Source: Synechococcaceae cyanobacterium RL_1_2
GTDB lineage: Bacteria > Cyanobacteriota > Cyanobacteriia > Cyanobacteriales > JAAUPO01
Direction of reading: 5' to 3'
Assembly: GCA_012033095.1 (NCBI GenBank)
Contig: JAAUPO010000022.1
Span: forward strand, 1 to 11,964
DNA: 11,964 bases
This document shows positions 6,724-11,964 of this stretch, piece by piece. Positions within the stretch are counted from its first letter, which is position 1, and every line of letters begins with the position of its first letter. Made by a program: the position numbers and the translations under genes. The notes beneath the pieces are model-generated. The model saw only the letters and a list, made by a program, of their open reading frames with translations. It had not been told where the DNA came from and did no database searches.

Positions 6724-8192
6724 ATTTTTTCCAGAATTCCACATTGGGATTAATCGTCAAGTGAAGTGGATCTAATCATCGGATTTTTCAACCCGGAACC
6801 TTTCTACGGAACTTAATAGATCCCGTGAAATTCCTACTAGGCTTTGTAATGCTCCGGATACCCGTTGGGATTCTTGGGACGTTTCTTGGGCAGTTAATTC
6901 CACCGATTGCATAACCTGCGCAACGGCCCGGGATGTTTCTTCCTGTTCCACTGTATCCGCTTTGATCGATCGCACCAGGGCATCGATTCGATTGGATACT
7001 TGAATAATATCTTCCAGGGAGTGTTTCGCCTGTTCTGCCCGTTTGGTTCCTTCAATAACCTGCTGGATTCCTTCCTCCATTGCCATCATTACAGAACCAG
7101 TTTCACTTTGAATTTGTAACACGATCTGTTCAATATCCTTTAACGCCTTAGCGGAACGATCGGCTAACTGTCTAACTTCATCTGCTACGATGGCAAATCC
7201 ACGGCCAGCCTCCCCTGCCCTGGCTGCCTCAATGGAAGCGTTTAAAGCGAGGAGGTTGGTACGGGACGCGATCGTGGAAATTACCTGAACAATTTTTGAA
7301 ATCTCCTGGGATGCTTCCGCTAAGCGTTTTACCTTACGAGCAGTTTCCGATACAGTTTCCCTAATTTGTAAAATACCTGCTACCGTACTTTCTACAGATT
7401 CCCCACCTTTTAAGGCAGTGGAAGAAGCTGAACGGGCTACTTCCTCAGCTTCCCGAGCATTTTCAGCTACCCGTTGAATCGAATCCGTCATCATCTGCAC
7501 TGAATTCAACGTCACAGCCAATTCCTCTGCTTGACGTAGGGCATCCCCAGATAAACTACGGGCAAAGGATTCACTATCCCCAGAACTTTGGTTTACCTGG
7601 CGTGCAGCTTGTTTTACCTGTTGCACAATTTCCCTCAGGTTTTGAATGGTTAAGTTAAACGCATCAGCCACCGCCCCCAGCACGTCGGCCGTAACTTCCG
7701 CCTGTACCGTTAAATCTCCCCGGGCAGCCCCTTCCACATCATCTAGTAAACGAATTACCTGCCGTTGTAAATCTTCTTTTGCTTGCTCGGTTTCTTCCGC
7801 CCGCCGCTGAGCTTCGCTAGTGGTAGTTAAAATGACCCTAGACATTTGGTTAAAGCTAGCCGCTAGTTGACCAAACTCATCCTCCGAAAAAACCGTTGCC
7901 TTGGCATTTAAATTCCCACCGGAAACAGATTCAAATTGATTTTGGAGATTGCTTGTGGCCCTGAGTACTTGTTTCGTATTACGATTTCCCAAAAAGAAAC
8001 TGGTACCAAATGCTGAGCCCCCCGCTAAGACGGTCATTAATAAACCCGTATTTCTGAGGTGCTTAATTACCCCAGCTTTGACCTCTTCCTGTTCGATTTT
8101 ATTCGCCCCTAGGGAATTGGAAATAAATACCACGATCGCAACCAAAACCATCGAAACCACCCCAGTGGCCGCAGCCGTAATGAGATGTTTTG

Positions 8193-8195
8193 CTT
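8193..8195. other. Frameshift site in pilJ (one base missing)
   Basis: The coding strand reads TTTCAAGCAAAACATCTC. TTC AAG GCA AAA CAT would give FKAKHLI and lead directly into TM1. The downstream frame is closed by stops just upstream of this point, so the break can be placed within a few bases. Confidence 0.8.
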
Positions 8196-8209
8196 GAAAG
8201 GAGAATTAT

Positions 8210-9600
8210 CAAAAAATTTAAGCCAACCTTGTTCTACTTCCGCTTGGGTTTCTGGTTGGGTTTGAGTGGCCACATTTTTGGGCATGGTGGAAAAATCATC
8301 AACGAGATTTTTACTGCCCACCTGCCCCAACGTGAACATTTCCTCATTATCACTGATCACACTAACGTCACTGTCAAAATCCAAGTTATCGGGGATGGCA
8401 GTGGCACTACTGTTAAATAGTTCAGAATCCGATAGGCCTGAATCTTCGTCCGCCATATCGAAACTAGGAATACTATTTAAGCTGCTATCACTAAAGACAT
8501 CAAACTCATCTAGAAAACTATCACTATCTAAGTTTTGACTAATATCTTGATCAATATCATCAATGCCAATATTGGCGTTTTCTTCCTCCACCTCGGCCAT
8601 CCTCGCGGCCACTTCATCCATGGTAGGGCCATGGCCATCGTCATCCTCATAACCAGGAAAATAGTCATCCTCATCCTCGTCGTCATCAAAGCGATCGGCT
8701 GAAGACATCAGAAACGTTTCCTGGAAATCCCGACTATTTCTCTTAGTTGTACTAGAAGCACTAACTGGACTTTCTTTCCGAGGTAATGGCTCCATCGGCC
8801 TATCGTCGTCATCGTCGTCACTATATTCAGCCAAGGTACTATCGGATTGCATTTGCTCTAACTCAGGAAATTCATCCTGCTTTTCTAGGGCTAACTCCTC
8901 GAAACCTTGAATTTCACTCATAATTTCCTCGTCATAACCTTGCTCTTCCAAATCCGGGGGAACAAAGATGCCAGACGCACCTTGATCCACCAAACTTAAT
9001 TCCTCGAAGCTATGGTCATCCGCTAGGGGATCATCAAAATCAATACCGTGATTTTCTTCAAACATATTTTCTCCCACCATATAAGTAGCTTCACCGCCTT
9101 CTTCCTCCTCCTCTTCTAAGCTATGAACAAAATCGTTATCATCCATGACCTCTCCATGATTGTGATTTAAACTAAAACCATCTTCAAAATCATCCAAGGA
9201 ATTATCTTCATCCATCCCAAACTCTTCTTCCCCAAACCCATCGTCTTCCCCAACAAACCCAGATGACGGATCATTTCCTACGTCTCCAAAAGGATTAGGG
9301 TCTTGATAGGAAGAGCCACTAATACTGATTTCCAAGTTAGCCTCGTCGGATTCATTCAAAAATGGATTATCTTCAGTTAAATAACCATCGTCGTCTTCTT
9401 CCTCCATGGCAAAATCACCGTTGAGATCAAAACCTGAAGGATTATCTTCTTCTTCAATTACAAAATTATCTAAACCAGGATCATTGTTAATTAAATCTTC
9501 ATCGATAAAATCATCACTCATCATCTGGGTGGCTTCCCCTAAATCCTCATCGTCATCGTCATCGTCATCAATTGCTTCTAATTCCTCTAACGTGTCATAA
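8210..9600 (-). repeat. Acidic low-complexity coding region of pilJ
   Basis: It encodes residues about 100-563 with repeated Asp/Glu runs such as DDDDDDEDLG and DDDDDRPMEP, with Ser, Phe, Gly and Asn between. It has no recognisable fold and is probably disordered and cytoplasmic, lying just before TM1. Confidence 0.75.
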
Positions 9601-9896
9601 ACCCCGGTGCCCTCCACCTGGGATTGAAATTGACTAACCTGCTCAAGGCCATTTTTTGCATAACTTCGATAGTCAGGGTCATTGGTAATATTCAGAACCG
9701 ATTCATATTGTTCCCTTGCCACGTCATATTCCTGCAAACCATAGCAATAAATATGGCCTTTTAATAACCGAATGGAGGGGTCATCAGGATAGCCATCCGC
9801 CATGCGATTAATAATAGTAGCTGCTTCCTCAAAATTTGATTGGAGATAAGCTTTTTCCGCTTCTCCGTATTCCTTCGCGTAGTTCATGGTAGTCAT

Positions 9897-10274
9897 AGCT
9901 AAGAATTACTTACCTCTCAGGTTTTGAACAGCTAGTAAATTAAATGGGAATTAAATGGGAATTAAATGGGTAAATGATAGATATGGATTCACCTATATAT
10001 ATTTTATTAGAGGTGAGTCCCTAAATCAGGATCAAAACAATCTAAGTTTTAAAGTCTGTAGCTTATGCAAATAAATAATAAACTTAAATCATTGATCTAT
10101 GGCTTTAATAGAAATTTTGCCACATTAGGCTAATAAAAAATCTTTGTAATTTTAAAAAAGTAAATCTCTATTTAGTCTTGATTATTCTGGCTTGGTTTAT
10201 CCTTTAGAATAATAGGTAAAGTATAGTTGATAGTTGATTGAATTGGGGATTAATCGGTCGAGACTGATGGGATT
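9897..10274. other. pilI-pilJ intergenic region
   Basis: 378 very AT-rich bases with no reading frame I would defend. Such a gap suggests pilJ may have its own promoter or a long leader, but no clear -10/-35 stands out. It contains an 11-bp tandem repeat (9938-9970) and a short stem, ATTCACCT/AGGTGAGT, at 9987-10018. The stem is not followed by a T-run on either strand, so I do not call it a terminator. Confidence 0.4.
9938..9970. repeat. Tandem repeat, 3 x AATTAAATGGG
   Basis: Three perfect 11-bp copies, followed by a partial TAAATG, located 42-74 bases upstream of the pilJ start codon. Copy number could vary between strains and alter the leader or promoter spacing; that part is inference. 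Confidence 0.85.
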
Positions 10275-10827
10275 CTAGGTGGCCCAGCGAGCCGATCGCA
10301 GGACTGCCACGTGGTCTAACAATTTTAATACTTTTGTATTAGTTTGTTTGCTATCTTCTTTTAAATCCCATTCCCCTGGGACAAAGGGAGACATAATATC
10401 AGAAACATTGGTGGGGGGCATTTTAATGTCTTCGGGGACAAGCCAATCCATCTCACCTAAGGCATTGATCGCTAAGCCTAAAACAATCTCCTGATCTTCG
10501 ATCGCGATCACCGAAATTTCTTGTTTTTGGGTATTCAGGGGTGAAGTTTGCCCTAAAAATTGCCCTAGATCTGCTACCCAAATGACTTGGCCCCTCAAAT
10601 TAATGGTGCCTAACAGTAGGGGGGAAGCGTTAGGGATAGGAGTAATACGCTCAGGGGATTGTTGCATCACTTCACGGATGCTATTGGCTGGAAGGGGCTA
10701 ACTCGTCTCCAGAGGGAATGAAAAATCGTAGATACAGCTCACCTTCAGGGCTTTGCAACTCCTGCATCCCAGAGGAAAATTGGGATTCGGAACTACTATC
10801 CATTAAAAAATCTGGGTTACCTACCAT
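10275..10827 (-). pseudogene. pilI: PilI-type CheW adaptor, split by 1-nt insertion
   Basis: CheW-like proteins bridge chemoreceptors to the CheA kinase. The complete protein would start at ATG 10827 (MVGNPDFLMDSSSESQFSSG), continue LYLRFFIPSGDELALPANSI and REVMQQSPERITPIPNAS, then the CheW core LLLGTINLRGQVIWVADLGQ, and end LDHVAVLRSARWAT, 183 residues in all, normal for CheW. The span is 553 bases, one more than a whole number of codons. At the plus-strand GGGG 10694-10697 the frame breaks: as written, GDELAP runs to a stop, whereas three Gs give GDELALPANSIREV. The LRG in the core is the conserved CheW signature. A shorter ATG-initiated version from 10670 lacks the first beta strands and would probably not fold. 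It lies between pilH and pilJ, matching the Synechocystis cluster. Confidence 0.85.
10694..10697. other. Frameshift site in pilI (one extra G/C)
   Basis: The coding strand has GAGTTAGCCCCTTCCAGCC. Reading GAG TTA GCC CTT CCA GCC needs one C fewer and restores ELALPANSIREV, the usual CheW first-strand-to-helix sequence. Confidence 0.8.
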
Positions 10828-11077
10828 GGCGACAAGACCTCATCGTTAAAAAGTTGAGCAATATATCTAGGGTAAAACTGGATGTGGGATATGGTAGGAG
10901 CACTGCCTTAACTTTTCAGCGGAAATAGCGACCATGGAGGTATTGCTAAAATTCAGTAATTAACGGATGGAGCAACAAAAAACTATGTGGGGAATACATC
11001 ATAAATCACAATAAATCACAACTAAATTAATTAAGTATTAACGGACTAAGTTAATTGTGATTCTGTATTCCTTAGGG
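10828..11077. other. pilH-pilI intergenic region
   Basis: About 250 bases without a supported gene. The right part holds the long inverted repeat at 10991-11071. The left part precedes pilI and probably contains its translation signals; the bases before ATG 10827 carry no strong ribosome binding motif. Confidence 0.35.
10991..11071. repeat. Long imperfect inverted repeat just after pilH
   Basis: GGAATACA plus ATCACAA on the left faces TTGTGATT plus TGTATTCC on the right, with an AT-rich loop that includes a doubled ATAAATCACA (11001-11020). It begins 7 bases after the pilH stop codon. It could fold in the transcript as a terminator or processing structure, or bind a dimeric protein on DNA. 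No T-run follows, so the role is open. Confidence 0.45.
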
Positions 11078-11455
11078 TTAAGCAATCAGTAATTGTTTAA
11101 CGGTGCCCACTAACTCGGCCGGTTGGAATGGTTTGGCAATATAGGCATCTGCTCCCTGTTTCATGCCCCAATAGCGATCAAACTCTTCCCCTTTCGATGA
11201 GCACATGACGACGGGAATATTTTTGGTTTTGGGATCGCTTTTAATGCGCCGGCAAACTTCATAACCATTCATTCTTGGCATAACGATATCTAGTACGACT
11301 AGATCCGGGACAAACCCTTTTTCTTCAATTAGCTCGATCGCTTCTTGTCCGTCAGCCGCCTGATTAACCTCCCACTTATGTTCTTTACCTTGTAGTAGGT
11401 CTACTATCATTTGCCTCTGGGAAGCACTATCTTCAACTACTAAAATGATGCTCAT
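11078..11455 (-). CDS. pilH: CheY-like single-domain response regulator (PilH type)
   Basis: A 125-residue stand-alone receiver domain, the usual size for CheY/PilH. Catalytic positions are all visible: acidic pocket E8 and D9 (VVEDSAS), phospho-acceptor D56 in LVVLDIVMPRMNGYEV, switch serine in VVMCSSKGEE (S86/S87), and K108 in YIAKPFQPAEL. There is no DNA-binding or other output domain, so it signals by protein contact. In PilG/PilH systems such receivers compete for phosphate from the CheA-type kinase PilL and adjust pilus motor activity. It is intact, unlike pilI and pilJ downstream. The WGMKQGADAYIAKPF stretch, the short DLLQGKEHKWEV insert and the position before a CheW gene fit PilH of Synechocystis. 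The ATG at 11455 gives the canonical start MSIILVVEDS; no strong ribosome binding site precedes it. Confidence 0.9.
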   Translation of the reverse strand: MSIILVVEDSASQRQMIVDLLQGKEHKWEVNQAADGQEAIELIEEKGFVPDLVVLDIVMPRMNGYEVCRRIKSDPKTKNIPVVMCSSKGEEFDRYWGMKQGADAYIAKPFQPAELVGTVKQLLIA

Positions 11456-11783
11456 GTTGATTACAATTAGGGTTTTGATTAAAAATCAAAGTGACGGTAT
11501 GCGGAAAAGGGTTTGGTGATGACTGGTGTATATATATTGAGAGTATGCGGGTGCTTACAACTTATAAAGTAACATACCCTAATTATGCTAGAAGTTTAGC
11601 ACCAATTCAGAATAGAGAAAAATAATCTAGGTTAAAGTCAACCATAAACTAATGTTGAGGTAATGTTGAGGATTTTATCTTTAGGCTAACTACTAGGACA
11701 AAAAGCTTGCAATGTTTTCCCTACAAGGATTTAGACTAATAAGCTCACAAACCTTGTCTAGTAAGGCTTACAACCGATCTTAT
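11456..11783. other. Non-coding region upstream of pilH
   Basis: About 330 AT-rich bases with no gene seen. A small perfect stem (TTTGAT/ATCAAA, about 11474-11490) lies in the likely 5' leader of pilH. The TATATATAT stretch at 11529-11537 is promoter-like but unproven. No 3' end of a pilG-type gene is recognisable here. Confidence 0.35.
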
Positions 11784-11912
11784 AATGTGTTTAAAAAGCC
11801 CCCCCTTGCCCCCCAGTCTGGGGGAAATTACCTAAATTTTAAGCAATAAAGTTCGCCAAATTGGGGGATTTAGGGGGCGACTCCACAACATTTGATACTT
11901 TTCAAACACGTT
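11784..11912 (+). mobile_element. MITE-like element A, copy 2 (129 bp, terminal inverted repeats)
   Basis: The left end AATGTGTTTAAAAAG and right end CTTTTCAAACACGTT are inverted repeats matching at 13 of 15 positions. Inside, runs of C (GCCCCCCCTTGCCCCCC) face AATTGGGGGATTTAGGGGG, giving a strong potential hairpin. It matches 1466-1592 in the same orientation. It has no coding capacity. Confidence 0.72.
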
Positions 11913-11964
11913 CTTAGCCTTCTGTTTTAATTTTTTTTCCGAGTAGTAAGATCTTTAGGTATAA

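Larger units (their letters stand above)
6772..9896 (-). pseudogene. pilJ: PilJ-type methyl-accepting chemotaxis receptor, split by 1-nt deletion
   Basis: A chemoreceptor of the type IV pilus/phototaxis pathway. From ATG at 9896 the first frame covers residues 1-568 (...DNSPFK), then runs into 27 unrelated residues and a stop at 8109. The second frame resumes [11 protein letters not shown] at 8193 and ends at 6772. One G added after AA at 8195-8193 joins them into about 1041 residues. Domains: TPR-like helices (about 10-90), a long Asp/Glu-rich region (about 100-560), TM1 (about 573-597), a loop of only about 20 residues, TM2 (about 617-637), HAMP-like segments (about 638-690 and 717-769), and the methyl-accepting signalling domain (about 779-1034) with the hairpin tip [20 protein letters not shown], which contacts CheA and CheW. 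No periplasmic sensor domain exists. All domains look intact apart from the lesion. The PilJ name follows from the pilH-pilI-pilJ order known in Synechocystis. It may be a real inactivation or a sequence error. Confidence 0.88.

Noticed and set aside
7949..8538. Plus-strand open frames opposite pilJ (also 6907-7119 and 9406-9600)
   Set aside because: They are antisense shadows. The serine-rich 9406-9600 product is simply the complement of the Asp/Glu codon runs.
9987..10018. Hairpin ATTCACCT/AGGTGAGT as a terminator for pilI
   Set aside because: The stem is short with a long AT loop and no T-run follows on either strand.
10018..10110. Possible third, degenerate copy of element B (AAATCAGGATCAAAAC resembles its interior)
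   Set aside because: Similarity is limited to a few words and neither end has the CTAGGGCGTGT-type repeat.
10694..10697. Phase variation through the G4 runs in pilI and the kinase gene
   Set aside because: Four bases is too short for the high-rate slippage seen in phase-variable tracts, and the pilJ lesion is not in a long run at all.

Overview
The window looks like chromosomal DNA of a unicellular cyanobacterium of, or close to, the Synechocystis lineage. The evidence is a pilH-pilI-pilJ chemotaxis cluster in the same order as the phototaxis/pilus cluster known from Synechocystis PCC 6803, an ABC1/UbiB-type kinase with cyanobacterial features, two exact HIP1 palindromes (GCGATCGC), and many small inverted-repeat elements. 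No database search was possible, so the assignment rests on motif recognition. All recognisable complete or near-complete genes lie on the minus strand; only an IS982-type transposase remnant reads on the plus strand.

Layout, low to high coordinate. 1-1297: ABC1/UbiB kinase, cut by the window edge and broken by a 1-nt frameshift. 1298-2180: non-coding, holding three small mobile elements (A1, B1, C1). 2181-3935: intact 584-residue zinc metalloprotease with a C-terminal triple decapeptide repeat. 3936-4504: no gene seen. 4505-4619: element C2, an inverted partner of C1 that directly abuts a truncated IS982-type transposase tail (4641-4820). 5085-5621: small secreted protein of unknown function. 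5726-6512: decayed IS1-family element. 6605-6723: element B2. 6772-9896: pilJ-type chemoreceptor split by a 1-nt deletion. 10275-10827: pilI-type CheW adaptor split by a 1-nt insertion. 11078-11455: intact CheY-like regulator (pilH). 11784-11912: element A2.

The right third is a signalling module. A membrane receptor (PilJ) would act through a CheW adaptor (PilI) on a CheA kinase, with PilH as receiver. The CheA (PilL) and PilG partners are not in the window. In PCC 6803 the CheA parts are known to lie elsewhere in the genome, so their absence here is not by itself unusual. The middle third, about 1.3-6.7 kb, is a scrap-yard of insertion-sequence remnants and MITE-like elements surrounding two accessory genes, the metalloprotease and the secreted protein.

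The most striking overall pattern is three single-base indels in three otherwise well-preserved conserved genes (ABC1 kinase, pilJ, pilI). Each is repaired by changing one base. They could be sequencing or assembly errors, or genuine lesions; two of them would disable type IV pilus phototaxis signalling. I found no clearly new multi-gene system. The best leads are the repeat-bearing metalloprotease framed by inverted MITEs, the unusual PilJ architecture, and the MITE families themselves.
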